DNA from: Aureispira sp. CCB-QB1
GTDB taxonomy: Bacteria; Bacteroidota; Bacteroidia; Chitinophagales; Saprospiraceae
Length of the DNA: 64,000 nucleotides
Direction of reading: 5' to 3'
NCBI RefSeq assembly: GCF_000724545.1
Contig: NZ_JHBV01000031.1
Span: 206,383 to 270,382 of the forward strand
In this document: positions 18,094 to 26,845 of the stretch, one piece after another
How positions within the stretch are numbered: position 1 is the stretch's first letter
How the letters are laid out: every line of letters begins with the position of its first letter
The notes under the pieces: generated by a model
Told to the model about the DNA's origin: nothing
Seen by the model: only the letters and a program-made list of their open reading frames with translations
The model's database searches: none
Position numbers and translations under genes: made by a program

Positions 18094-18870
18094 ATGACAC
18101 GCATTTATATTGTACTGATTTTCTGTTTTTTTGTAATTCCCACTTCTTTTGGGCAATATTATATTTTTGGTGGCTATAATTATGGCGCAATAAATATGGA
18201 AGGCTCCAATGCGGTGATAGATGCTTTTAATGCTAGAGAAAGTCACACGATAGGACCATTGACAAACAACTTTCATGGCTATCGTTTTGGAGCAGGAAAA
18301 TACAGCAAGTATACCGTTTTAGAGCTAGGATTTGGAAATTTAGTTTCTAGTCAAAAAAGTACGAATCCTAATCAATTAAAAGAAAGTGCAGAGGTAGTAG
18401 CCAATTATATGTCGGCTACGGCACGAGCAGGGGTCAAACCTTTTCCTAAACATTATTTTACTTTTGGCGCTGCAATGCACTTGGGGGCTCAACGAATTCG
18501 TTATTCTTTTGGAGGAGATTATCAGACACCTGTTAACAAATATGTTATTGCCCCTGAGTTTTACATTGATTATGCCATCAAAATTAAATTCTTGCTAAAA
18601 AAATCTCAAAGAGATAAGTATTACTACTTGTTGAGAATTCGCCCTTATTATCAGTTACATGCTTATTTAGAAAGCGGTAATTTTGAAGCAGAGCTCAACC
18701 AAACGCCCAACGTTGCTATGGATGCAATAGAAGATGATATGAGTCATTTTGGATTTAATGTTTCAATTGTAATTCCATTTATAAGCGATGAGGATAGAGC
18801 TTATTTATTTACTCCCAATAAGCGCAAGCAAAGAAAGAATAAAAAAGAGCAACCCAAAGGACGATTATAG
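18094..18870 (+). CDS. Hypothetical secreted, probably outer-membrane beta protein
   Basis: I do not recognise a named family. The 258-residue product starts with a signal peptide (MTRIYIVLIFCFFVIPTSFG, cleaved before QYYIFGGYNYG). The mature part is rich in alternating aromatic and small residues, such as YYIFGGYNYGAINM, RFGAGKYSKYTVLELGFG and YYYLLRIRPYYQ, which suggests beta-strands of an outer-membrane barrel. The last 20 residues are strongly basic (KRKQRKNKKEQ), which is unusual for a barrel end. It precedes a small anchored coiled-coil protein 99 bp downstream in the same direction. Confidence 0.6.
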   Translation: MTRIYIVLIFCFFVIPTSFGQYYIFGGYNYGAINMEGSNAVIDAFNARESHTIGPLTNNFHGYRFGAGKYSKYTVLELGFGNLVSSQKSTNPNQLKESAEVVANYMSATARAGVKPFPKHYFTFGAAMHLGAQRIRYSFGGDYQTPVNKYVIAPEFYIDYAIKIKFLLKKSQRDKYYYLLRIRPYYQLHAYLESGNFEAELNQTPNVAMDAIEDDMSHFGFNVSIVIPFISDEDRAYLFTPNKRKQRKNKKEQPKGRL

Positions 18871-18969
18871 TCTTTGAAGCTAGTTGAACTTTAATTTTTT
18901 TTTAATTGTTGAAATTTAAGTTGAATGTGTGTAATGCACGTAAATAATTGATAAAAACGAACTGTAATT

Positions 18970-19389
18970 ATGATTGGTAAGTTAATAAGTCTTGTATTCT
19001 TTTTTATTGTAGGTTGGGTAGTTTACACTCAATTTTTTGGAACGAAGCAAGAACAAGCCATGGGGCAAGAGGTCATTAGCAATGCTAAGGAAACGGTACA
19101 AGGGATATTTAATATTTTTCAGCACGAAAGCGGAAAATTTAAAGAAGGTACTTATGATGATTCTATTGATAAATTAGGAGCCTTGTTGGATCGATTGCGA
19201 GAACAAGCTAAGAGCGAGGATAGTCAAGACGAAATTCAGGATTTGGTACAAGAAACCAAACGAATTAAGGAAAAAGTAGAACAATCAAAAGAAGGAGAAA
19301 ATATAGATGAGGAGCAAACCAAAGAAGATTTGAAAAAGTTGACCAAGGAAGTAGAGGAGATTGTTAATAAGATGGATAAGAAAAAATAA
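18970..19389 (+). CDS. Hypothetical membrane-anchored coiled-coil protein
   Basis: A 139-residue protein with one N-terminal membrane helix (about residues 4-23) followed by a charged, helical domain. From about residue 60 to the end it is dominated by Lys, Glu, Asp and Gln with heptad-like spacing, so a coiled coil is likely. With the membrane helix at the start, the domain faces either cytoplasm or periplasm. No family is recognised. It ends at a strong terminator shared with the convergent gene at 19490. Confidence 0.6.
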   Translation: MIGKLISLVFFFIVGWVVYTQFFGTKQEQAMGQEVISNAKETVQGIFNIFQHESGKFKEGTYDDSIDKLGALLDRLREQAKSEDSQDEIQDLVQETKRIKEKVEQSKEGENIDEEQTKEDLKKLTKEVEEIVNKMDKKK

Positions 19390-19424
19390 GACTACCAAAT
19401 AAGCAACAACGTAACCGTACGAAG

Positions 19425-19463
19425 AAAAAAGGCTATTACTCTCAAGGAGTAGTAGCCTTTTTT
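19425..19463. terminator. Bidirectional intrinsic terminator
   Basis: AAAAGGCTATTACTC pairs with GAGTAGTAGCCTTTT (one bulge), with an A run before and a T run after, between two convergent genes. Confidence 0.85.
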
Positions 19464-19489
19464 AGATTGATTTGATGATTTAGCAACTC

Positions 19490-19753
19490 TTATCCAGCCT
19501 CTGCTTCAAATTCAGAACTTTTGCTGTAATTTAAAATATTTTGGACCACAAAACTAGGTGGTTGGATATCGACTGCATCTAATAATTGTTGTGCTTTTTT
19601 TAAAGCATTGTGATTTTCCTTGATTTTAGAATCAGAATGTTTTGCTTTTTGGATAGCCATTTTTTCTAAATAATCAGTTTCTCCATAAATATCACGAACT
19701 AAATCTTCTTTTGTAATTTGATGCTTCATTTTCCGGGTCGTTTTATTTTTCAA
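19490..19753 (-). CDS. Small hypothetical helical protein
   Basis: An 87-residue soluble protein, or 79 residues if the internal ATG at 19729 is used, which would give the more usual start MKHQITKEDLVRDIYGE. It is charged and mostly helical, with QLLDAVDIQPPSFVVQNIL near the C-terminus. No family is recognised. The first eight residues (MKNKTTRK) are weakly supported. It faces a strong terminator at its 3' end. Confidence 0.5.
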   Translation of the reverse strand: MKNKTTRKMKHQITKEDLVRDIYGETDYLEKMAIQKAKHSDSKIKENHNALKKAQQLLDAVDIQPPSFVVQNILNYSKSSEFEAEAG

Positions 19754-19941
19754 AAATAAACTGTTTGAAATTAAATTTGCTACTATATGGAAAACGCAAC
19801 CTTTTGTCTAAATGTTGCATGGGTGTCATTTTTTTTTCGGAATTTTATTTTGTATAACACCTGTTAATATTTTTATAAGATTCTTATAGGACGTCCCCCA
19901 TAGTCAAAAGGTTGGAAATATTAGCGAAAATAATAATAAGA

Positions 19942-19979
19942 AAGCCCTTTTTGCCTATAATAGAAGCAAAAAAGGGCTT
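19942..19979. terminator. Probable terminator (long hairpin)
   Basis: AAGCCCTTTTTGC (19942-19954) pairs with GCAAAAAAGGGCTT (19966-19979) with a single extra base. It lies 46 bp downstream of the minus-strand gene ending at 20025. The downstream T run on the minus strand is interrupted. Confidence 0.6.
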
Positions 19980-20024
19980 AAAAGTTGCCTACCTGTTATT
20001 TGTAGTAGCTTGGCTTTTAATTTT

Positions 20025-20468
20025 TTAAGCGCACTTGATCATTTTGGTTATTTTTTGTAGGTGCTGTTCCATAATAGAAATGTTGATCAATAAATTTCGT
20101 TCAACTGTTTTTTCTGAGAATGAGCGATTTTCAAAATCAATATAGGTCTTGAAATGCAAATCGCCAGAATCTGGATCTAACTCAAAGTTTCCAAAAACAC
20201 GATCACTATTTAAGCACATTAAAAAAAGAGCCATTTGATTGCGTAGGGTTAGAGGAACTTTCATTGGATGGGTAGAGTATAAACCGATGCCGCTGTGGAG
20301 CGCTCGTTTATTGGTCGTGCTATTTTTAGTTTTATTGCCTACCAAAATTAAGCATTGCCATTCTCCTTCAGGCGTTTTGACATCAAAACTCAATGCCTGG
20401 CGATCAGGGTCCGTTATAAAATCAATTCCTATCCTTTGAAAGTAACGTGTTATTTTTTGGATCATCAT
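20025..20468 (-). CDS. YbjN-domain protein
   Basis: A 147-residue cytoplasmic protein that resembles the YbjN family, which has a fold like type III secretion chaperones. Supporting features are the early IQKITRYFQRIGIDF helix, the central LTLRNQMALFLMCLNSDRVFGNFELDPDSG stretch in two parts, the GDLHFKTYIDFENRSF strand pair and a C-terminal helix. YbjN proteins are linked to stress and envelope phenotypes, but no precise activity is known. It lies 31 bp after the stop of the GH73 gene upstream, so the two may form an operon. Confidence 0.65.
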   Translation of the reverse strand: MMIQKITRYFQRIGIDFITDPDRQALSFDVKTPEGEWQCLILVGNKTKNSTTNKRALHSGIGLYSTHPMKVPLTLRNQMALFLMCLNSDRVFGNFELDPDSGDLHFKTYIDFENRSFSEKTVERNLLINISIMEQHLQKITKMIKCA

Positions 20469-20499
20469 AGTATAAAAAGATTATAGTAGCCCATCAAAA

Positions 20500-21426
20500 T
20501 TATTTGTCAAATCGATCCAAATTCAATGCTTCAATAATGGCAATCAATTTGGATGCATACCTTTTGTCTGTTGCATAGCCTGCTGCTTGTAGACCATGTG
20601 CCCAGTTTTTATAATCCGTGCGTTTTAATTTAGATAAGTGTTTGTAACGAGTGTTAGATAATAACTTGCTATGTTCTCTAAAACTCTCCCAAGCAGAGTC
20701 AAAAATTCTAAACATATCGTATCGACTGTCGTCGGTATAATTGGCACAACGACAACCAAGGCATTTTTTACGGCATTTGATTCCAAAGTGATTATTTTCT
20801 TTGGCGGCAAGAGAGCTTTTGCCGGCATTGCTCTCTAACAAACCTTGTGCTAGGGTGATGCTAGCAGGAATATTGAACAAATCCGCTTCTTCTTTGGCTG
20901 TTACACTATATTTAGCAATATAATCTGTACAAATCTTGTTTTTAACGGCTACAATTTGTGGATCTACGTTGTGTTTTTTTGCAAAGTTGGGATTCAAAAT
21001 AAAACCTAAGTTAGAGTATTGAGCAGCCTTCTTCTTTTGTTCTTCTGTTAAAGCACTACCTACTGCTGTAGCAGCATTGGCTAAATTCATTTGAGAGCGA
21101 ATATCTTTGCTTTCGTCACGAATGGTTTCCCACCATTTTTTGTCTTTAGAGGCAGTTGTACTAGATACTGTTGTAGCATAAGGAGCTACAGTATTTTGTG
21201 GGGTTTGTGATGGCGGAGGTGTTTCGACAACACTAGCTGTTTGTTGAGCTGTCCCATTGCCAATGGTAAATTGGAAGCTAAATTCTTTCTGCGTTAATAC
21301 CAAAACAATTAAAATAAAGAATGCGACACGCAGCCATAGTTGCTTTGCTAGATTTTTGATTCTTTGTAGACTATCATCAACGGCTTGTTTTACCACTACG
21401 GGCAAATTTTTGTTTACTATCATCAT
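20500..21426 (-). CDS. Membrane-anchored GH73 N-acetylglucosaminidase
   Basis: A peptidoglycan hydrolase that cuts the glycan strand. The 308-residue protein has a cytoplasmic start, one membrane helix (WLRVAFFILIVLVL, about residues 31-45), a Ser/Thr/Pro-rich linker and a C-terminal glucosaminidase domain (about 170-305). The catalytic glutamate is probably in SITLAQGLLESNAGKS, and AAKENNHFGIKC and YDMFRIFDSAWESF are typical of the family. Next to the active site is a cysteine cluster CxxxCxxCxC (KCRKKCLGCRC), which could bind metal or form disulfides. It is followed at 31 bp by the YbjN-like gene. Confidence 0.88.
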   Translation of the reverse strand: MMIVNKNLPVVVKQAVDDSLQRIKNLAKQLWLRVAFFILIVLVLTQKEFSFQFTIGNGTAQQTASVVETPPPSQTPQNTVAPYATTVSSTTASKDKKWWETIRDESKDIRSQMNLANAATAVGSALTEEQKKKAAQYSNLGFILNPNFAKKHNVDPQIVAVKNKICTDYIAKYSVTAKEEADLFNIPASITLAQGLLESNAGKSSLAAKENNHFGIKCRKKCLGCRCANYTDDSRYDMFRIFDSAWESFREHSKLLSNTRYKHLSKLKRTDYKNWAHGLQAAGYATDKRYASKLIAIIEALNLDRFDK

Positions 21427-21624
21427 AATTAATGCATTTTATATTGTCTATAATGTCTTTTTGTTATCACATTACAAATGTAAAACAAAATGTTTTAAAA
21501 ATAAAAGAAATCAAAAACAAAATGTTTTAAAAAGTGCAAAAAATAAATTTGATAGTGTTTTTGGAGGTTTGTTAGGGTGTTTTTTGAAAATTTTGAAACA
21601 AAAAAATGTATTTATAAATAAAAA

Positions 21625-21650
21625 AGAGCCCTCGAAAGGGCTCTAAAAAT
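21625..21650 (-). terminator. Intrinsic terminator after the 21690 gene
   Basis: AGAGCCCT (21625-21632) pairs with AGGGCTCT (21637-21644) around a CGAA tetraloop. On the minus strand it is followed by a run of T (A run 21618-21625 on plus). Confidence 0.85.
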
Positions 21651-21689
21651 TACAAAATTATTTCTTATTAAACTTAGCAGACTGTGTAT

Positions 21690-22079
21690 CTAGCCCATCA
21701 TAACACTAATAAGAGGAAATAAGATATTCCACAACGCAGCAGCAAAAAATAAAGAAATCGTTACTCGAGTTGTCAAATTACCTACATTGGCAACCATGCC
21801 TGCTATAAACAGTGACATACCACCAAATAGATAAATAGAAAATCCAATTCCAGCTCCACCAAAATTTAGCATTGTATAGATAGCTAGAGGCATAAACAAA
21901 CAAGGTAGAATTAAAGCAGGAAATAAGAACCAAGTCATTCTATATTTCATTTGATTGTCACAAAAATCCAAGTATCGTTCAATAATACCTCTGTTGGTTG
22001 TAGTTGTTGTTGCTGTTTTAGTAGTGACATCTTTTTGAGGTAATGTCTTATGTTCGGTTTTTGCAGCTATCGTATTCAT
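21690..22079 (-). CDS. Hypothetical three-helix membrane protein
   Basis: A 129-residue protein: a threonine-rich cytoplasmic N-terminus (TKTATTTTTNRG), then hydrophobic segments at about residues 52-73, 76-96 and 106-127 with glycine-rich loops (NFGGAGIGFSIYLFGG). I do not recognise a family. A TATCTTTG box on the minus strand (22118-22111) lies 30-40 bp upstream and could be its -7 element. It is bracketed by strong terminators, so it is probably a single-gene unit. Confidence 0.6.
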   Translation of the reverse strand: MNTIAAKTEHKTLPQKDVTTKTATTTTTNRGIIERYLDFCDNQMKYRMTWFLFPALILPCLFMPLAIYTMLNFGGAGIGFSIYLFGGMSLFIAGMVANVGNLTTRVTISLFFAAALWNILFPLISVMMG

Positions 22080-22180
22080 GACTTGTTTGTTTTTGCATTA
22101 ATTAATAACTCAAAGATAGGTTATGAGATGGTGCAAATTGTTGATAAAAGTCACTTCTAGAGATGATTGTGGTCATTCTA

Positions 22181-22226
22181 AAAAAAAGTAGGAGAAGCCC
22201 CTTTAACGAATGCTTCTCCTACTTTT
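22181..22226 (-). terminator. Intrinsic terminator after the S9 peptidase gene
   Basis: AGTAGGAGAAGC (22187-22198) pairs perfectly with GCTTCTCCTACT (22212-22223), and an A run at 22180-22187 supplies the T run on the minus strand. Confidence 0.88.
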
Positions 22227-22245
22227 AGAAACGATAATTGTTATT

Positions 22246-24390
22246 TTACAAATTGTTTAGAACAAAGTTGGTCATTTTATTATATAGGTGCGATCTAGTG
22301 TACCCACCATAAATGCCATGATTTTTATTGGGATAGTAAGCCTCTTCAAAAGGAATATTCTTGTTGATCAAAGCCCTTGCCATTTCAGCTGCGTTTTGAA
22401 AATGCACGTTATCATCAGCCATTCCATGTACTAAGAGATATTTGCCTCGGATCTGTCCTGCAAAATTGATGGGAGAGTTATCTTCGTATCCCTTATCGTT
22501 TTCGCTAGGGGTACGCATAAAACGTTCGGTATAGATGGTATCGTACCATTTCCAGTTGATAACAGGAGCTACAGCAATTGCCATTTTGAAAACATCAGCT
22601 CCTTTGGCTAGGCAAGAGGTGGATAAATAACCACCAAAACTCCATCCAAATATTCCAATTCTATTAGGATCGACATAGGATTGATTGGCGAAAAATTTAG
22701 CGACTTCAATTTGATCTTTTGTCTCTAGTCCACCCAAGTTCATATAAGTAGATTTACGAAATGCTTCTCCACGAGCATCTGTCCCTCTATTATCAACCGA
22801 GACAACGATGTACCCTTGTTGAGCCAACATTTGAAACCACATATAGTTTTGACCGCCCCATTCGTCCATGACCGTTTGGCGACCAGGCCCTCCGTATACA
22901 TACATAAAGACAGGATATTTTTTGTTTGGATCAAAATTAGCAGGCTTAATCATCCAACCATGCAGCACCACTGAATCGGTGTTGGTATATTCAAAGAAGC
23001 TATGTTTGCCCATGTTATACTCCTTTAGTTGCTTGTTCAGATATTGATTATCTTCTATGGTACGAACAAGTTGGTTGTTTTTAGTTTCATAAACTTTATA
23101 AGTAGGAGGAGTCGTTGCATTAGAATACGTATTGACATAGTAATCAAACGTACTGCTAAATTGTGCCTTATTAACTCCTTTTTCTGTATGTAAAGCTTTC
23201 ATTTTGCCACCTGACAGTGCTGTGCTATAAACCCCTCTATTCATAGCGCTTTCTGCTGCTGCTTGAAAGAATAGTTCTTTGGTGGTCTTGTTAATACCAT
23301 AAAAGCGAATGACGTCAAATTCACCTTTGGTTAATTGGCGTATTTTTTTGCCCTTCATATTGTAAAGGTAGATGTGGTTGAAGCCATCGTCATCGCTCGT
23401 CCAAATAAACTCATTATTATCTAAAAAAGTCAAATTATCATGTACATCAATAAAGTACTTGTTTTCCTCGTGTAGCAAAACTTTTGTCTTGCCTGTTTTA
23501 GGATTGGCGATTAATAAGGTCAAATCATTTTGGTGGCGATTGAGGCGAGTCACACAAAGTTGATTGTCATCAATCCACTTAATACGAGGGATGTATTGAT
23601 CTTTCTCTCCTTTTACTTGTACTTTTGTTGTTTTCTTTGTTGCCAAGTCATAAATATGAACCGTTACATCCGAATTTTTTTCTCCTGCTTTGGGATATTT
23701 GAAGGTATTATAAATAGGATACAACTCATTGTTATAAGATGTATAAGTAAACTCCTTAACGTCTGTTTCATCAAAACGTAAAAAGGCAATTTTAGTACCT
23801 TCAGGAGACCATACAAAAGCGCTAGACATTGCAAATTCCTCTTCGTACACCCAATCTGTTGCACCATTGATAATCTTATTTTGCGCTCCATCTGTTGTAA
23901 TTTGAACTTCCTTAGAGGCGTTCACTTCTTTGTAAAATAGGTTATTGCCACGAACGAAAGCAATTTTGTTTCCTTTAGCATCCAATGTTGCATAACGTTG
24001 TTTGCCTTCTTTAGAAACAGGGGTTAATTTTTCTGCTTTTCGATCCCAAACATAAAAATTAGCTTTAGAGGAACGGCGATAAATTTGCTCTCTATCTGTT
24101 TCTAAAACAATTTTATTCTCATCAGCACTAAAAGTATAGCTAGAAAAGTTGATGTCCTTGGCACTATAAATGACTTGTGTTTGTTCGCCAGAAGTCAAGT
24201 CATATTGGATAATTTCGCTGCTCTTTTGAACCGAATAATGTTTACCATCATTCATGAAATTAAATCCAGGAACCATTTTAGGGTAAAACTTATAGTCTTC
24301 CCAGATTTGAGGAATAGTAATATCTTTTAATTGCGCAGTTGCTGTATAACAAATGCTTAAAAAGGCAAGGATGAAAAAACTATTTTTCAT
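22246..24390 (-). CDS. S9-family dipeptidyl peptidase IV-like protease
   Basis: A 714-residue exported prolyl peptidase that removes dipeptides from peptide N-termini, likely feeding peptides to transporters. It has a signal peptide (cleaved near TATAQ), an N-terminal DPP-IV beta-propeller domain (about residues 90-440) and an alpha/beta-hydrolase domain. The catalytic triad is visible: Ser584 in GWSFGGY, aspartate in HGMADDNVHF (659/660) and His691 in NKNHGIYGG. The propeller has the DWVYEEEF motif that anchors the substrate N-terminus. Length and order are typical of DPP IV. A TATATTTG box at 24472-24465 (minus strand) may be part of its promoter. Confidence 0.95.
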   Translation of the reverse strand: MKNSFFILAFLSICYTATAQLKDITIPQIWEDYKFYPKMVPGFNFMNDGKHYSVQKSSEIIQYDLTSGEQTQVIYSAKDINFSSYTFSADENKIVLETDREQIYRRSSKANFYVWDRKAEKLTPVSKEGKQRYATLDAKGNKIAFVRGNNLFYKEVNASKEVQITTDGAQNKIINGATDWVYEEEFAMSSAFVWSPEGTKIAFLRFDETDVKEFTYTSYNNELYPIYNTFKYPKAGEKNSDVTVHIYDLATKKTTKVQVKGEKDQYIPRIKWIDDNQLCVTRLNRHQNDLTLLIANPKTGKTKVLLHEENKYFIDVHDNLTFLDNNEFIWTSDDDGFNHIYLYNMKGKKIRQLTKGEFDVIRFYGINKTTKELFFQAAAESAMNRGVYSTALSGGKMKALHTEKGVNKAQFSSTFDYYVNTYSNATTPPTYKVYETKNNQLVRTIEDNQYLNKQLKEYNMGKHSFFEYTNTDSVVLHGWMIKPANFDPNKKYPVFMYVYGGPGRQTVMDEWGGQNYMWFQMLAQQGYIVVSVDNRGTDARGEAFRKSTYMNLGGLETKDQIEVAKFFANQSYVDPNRIGIFGWSFGGYLSTSCLAKGADVFKMAIAVAPVINWKWYDTIYTERFMRTPSENDKGYEDNSPINFAGQIRGKYLLVHGMADDNVHFQNAAEMARALINKNIPFEEAYYPNKNHGIYGGYTRSHLYNKMTNFVLNNL

Positions 24391-24726
24391 GGTGTTATTT
24401 TTCTTGTTGAAATAAATGAATGGGCTATGAAATTTTGAGATTTCTTATAACGCATTGTATTGATCAAATATACAAACTAAATACCAGATTTGAATTCAAT
24501 TTCTACTAAAGTGTACAATTGATAGATGCGTGTATTAAAGCGACTGAATACTTATAGGGGAATCAACGAAAGTGCTTAAGGATTGAGAGAAGGAACCAAG
24601 AGAAAGTGCACAAGGAGTTATTACCAAACCAAGCACACTCAGTCGGTACAGTATAAGTTCATACGATCTTATCAAAAAAAGATAACTTGGTTTGCAAGAC
24701 AATAACCTATTTTACAGCTCTTGAAG
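24391..24726. other. Intergenic region, 336 bp
   Basis: No gene visible. A possible -7 box for the S9 peptidase gene lies at 24465-24472. An inverted 7-mer pair, CGACTGA (24541-24547) and TCAGTCG (24639-24645), encloses about 90 bp of sequence that is less AT-rich than its flanks. Confidence 0.35.
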
Positions 24727-25791
24727 CTATAACTTTTTATAACTAATTTTTCCTGTAATTCTTTTAGGTTTGGGCTTTCCTAGCATCAATGTCATGTGCA
24801 ATCGCAAAATTTTGCCCATAGAGTTCATTCTTGAAAATTTATTGGTATTGTGATAAAGGTTTAAATCTTTGATGAGGGAACGACGCTTTTCTTTAGTGGA
24901 TAAGGTGTCTTTGGACATACTATTGAGCAAGCGCTTGATTCGTTTTTGTGCGACTTGATACCTTTTTTTCATCAAAGTACGCTCTTCGTGTTTGTATTGG
25001 TTAACGGTTGTAGGATGCAGTGCCTCCATACAGAATTTAACGATTTTATAGTTTTCTTTATAAAATTGTGGCAAATAATGATTCTTGCGTCCTTCATAAC
25101 AAACTTGATCAAAATCAATGGCACGAACCCTGTACTGTTCCTTGTCAAAGTCAGGTGTTACATCAACCACATAATTATAAGAACGCATATCACCCAATAA
25201 CATGACAAAACATCGCTCGTTAAATTTCACAAACTCCTTAGCAGCATATCCCTTTAAAAAAGAAGGCGTTTCTATATAGTAATCCAGAAAAGAATCACCA
25301 GGAATTCCAGGAATGTGTTCTTCAACCAAGGTGTTTTTGTCGACAATAAAATCTAAACGATTGGGACTCAGAATATGCTCTAACTCCAGACCATATACTC
25401 GTGATGCATCTGCCTTTTTGATATAGAAGTAATCGTGGTTGTCGTTTAACGTATTTACGATACGAATTCGGAATGGTTTTGAATTTCCAAACAGACAGTA
25501 ATCAATTCGGCTGACTCGAAGATGTTCGATTACAGACATATTTCCATCTGTTTTGAGCTTTCCATAAATATAGGTCAAAGCTGCTTCGATTTCATCTTGA
25601 AAGGTAGGGTGGTACAACACGGATTCCCAAAGGGTGTCGTTTCCTTTGTTATCGTAGATAGCAGCCGACTCAAACCAATTGGTTAAATCATTATAAGAAA
25701 TAGGTAAATCAGTCGCTCGATCATAATCTTCTAAGTATTTTCGTAGATTTTCAGAAATAGGAAAACTAGGTTTCTTTTTAGAGATATGCAT
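24727..25791 (-). CDS. Uncharacterised protein-kinase-like (APH-like) protein
   Basis: I know no named family for this 354-residue soluble protein, but the order of motifs recalls the protein kinase/aminoglycoside phosphotransferase fold: FYIKKADA (Lys125/126, possible ATP-binding lysine), ELEHIL (Glu137/139), VEEHIPG (hinge-like), then LLGDMRSYNYVVD (about residues 198-210, Asp201 and Asn206 spaced as in a catalytic loop DxxxxN) and RAIDFDQV (Asp226/228, metal-binding DFG-like). A glycine-rich loop is not obvious. The C-terminal 110 residues are very basic. It stands alone. A TATCTTTG box at 25868-25861 (minus strand) may be its -7 element. Kinase activity is an inference. Confidence 0.6.
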   Translation of the reverse strand: MHISKKKPSFPISENLRKYLEDYDRATDLPISYNDLTNWFESAAIYDNKGNDTLWESVLYHPTFQDEIEAALTYIYGKLKTDGNMSVIEHLRVSRIDYCLFGNSKPFRIRIVNTLNDNHDYFYIKKADASRVYGLELEHILSPNRLDFIVDKNTLVEEHIPGIPGDSFLDYYIETPSFLKGYAAKEFVKFNERCFVMLLGDMRSYNYVVDVTPDFDKEQYRVRAIDFDQVCYEGRKNHYLPQFYKENYKIVKFCMEALHPTTVNQYKHEERTLMKKRYQVAQKRIKRLLNSMSKDTLSTKEKRRSLIKDLNLYHNTNKFSRMNSMGKILRLHMTLMLGKPKPKRITGKISYKKL

Positions 25792-26134
25792 AGAACGTAA
25801 GAATGGTTTTTGATGGTTGGATAGCGTATTTTTCGAATACTAATCCGATAATAAATGTTACAAAGATAAAGGAAAGCGATAGGAAATCGTAATAAATTTT
25901 ATCGTTTTTGGGTTAAGTGCTTGATTGTTTGGTTCAATAACTACGAAATATTTCAAGAAAAAATGCTTCAGAATATTCTGATAAAAGAACTAATAAGCAG
26001 GAAATGCCAGTGGCTTTTCGTTCGTTTTAGAGCAAACAAAAGGCTGCCTGACTTATTTTCAGACAGCCTCCCAAATTTAGTAGCTTTTGTTAATTTTTCT
26101 TTTGCATCTTGCTTCGAAAAGCATATGAATGTGG
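25792..26134. other. Intergenic region, 343 bp, with tpx terminator
   Basis: It holds a possible -7 box for the kinase-like gene (25861-25868) and the tpx terminator at 26034-26069. A short plus-strand open frame (25921-26166) runs through the terminator and into tpx, so I do not call it. Confidence 0.4.
26034..26069 (-). terminator. Intrinsic terminator after tpx
   Basis: AGGCTGCCTGA (26041-26051) pairs with TCAGACAGCCT (26059-26069) with one mismatch; the preceding A run provides the T run on the minus strand. Confidence 0.8.
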
Positions 26135-26632
26135 CTACAAAGCAGCTAAAGCAGCCTCGTAGTTAGGTTCTTGAACAATGTCTGGTACCAACTCTGTATA
26201 CGTAACAGTTCCTTCTTCATCCAACACGATAACTACTCTTGCAGATAAATCGTGTAAAGGTCCATCTGTCATCAATAGACCATAATCTTTAGAAAAAGAA
26301 CCAGTCGCATAATCAGATAAGTTGATTACATTTTCAATTCCTTCTGCTCCACAAAAACGATTTTGAGCAAATGGTAAATCTCTTGAAATACACAATACTT
26401 TAGTGTTTTCTAGACCTGCTGCTTTCTCATTGAATTTTTTAACAGACATTGCACAAATTCCTGTATCTACACTAGGGAAAATGTTTAAAACAACTTTGGA
26501 GCCTTTAAAATCAGCTAAAGTAGCCTTAGCTAAATCTCCTTTTACTAGATTAAAATCTGGAGCTTTCGTACCTACAGAAGGAATCTCGCCAGAAGTTTGA
26601 ACAGGATCCCCTTTAAATGTAATTGTTGCCAT
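26135..26632 (-). CDS. tpx: Thiol peroxidase Tpx
   Basis: An atypical 2-Cys peroxiredoxin that reduces alkyl hydroperoxides with thioredoxin as donor. The 165-residue protein has PSVDTGICAMS with Thr57 and the peroxidatic Cys60, and the resolving Cys94 in NRFCGAEG, at the positions known from Escherichia coli Tpx. The N-terminal VQTSGEIPSVGTKAPDF and C-terminal VLDEEGTVTYTELV segments are also family-like. It is followed by its own terminator and is probably monocistronic. Confidence 0.96.
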   Translation of the reverse strand: MATITFKGDPVQTSGEIPSVGTKAPDFNLVKGDLAKATLADFKGSKVVLNIFPSVDTGICAMSVKKFNEKAAGLENTKVLCISRDLPFAQNRFCGAEGIENVINLSDYATGSFSKDYGLLMTDGPLHDLSARVVIVLDEEGTVTYTELVPDIVQEPNYEAALAAL

Positions 26633-26845
26633 TGGTTTATTTTTATAGTTATTATGTTTAATTGATAGTATTAGAATGGTAAATTAAACAACTCTTGTTT
26701 TGTGTTTGTGTCTATCTAACAGAAATAAAAGTAAATAGTTTTTTAGAATTTTAATAACAATAGGACTTCAAAACATTAGCCTGCTCAAATCATACCATAG
26801 CAGTATAATCCTTAGGCGGACTATTATCAAACCAGAACGGTTGTT

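Noticed and set aside
24541..24645. Inverted 7-mers CGACTGA / TCAGTCG considered as ends of another mobile element
   Set aside because: The ends are short, do not match the other element family and no second copy is visible in the window.
25921..26166. Plus-strand open frame of 81 codons
   Set aside because: It runs through the tpx terminator and into the tpx coding region in antisense.
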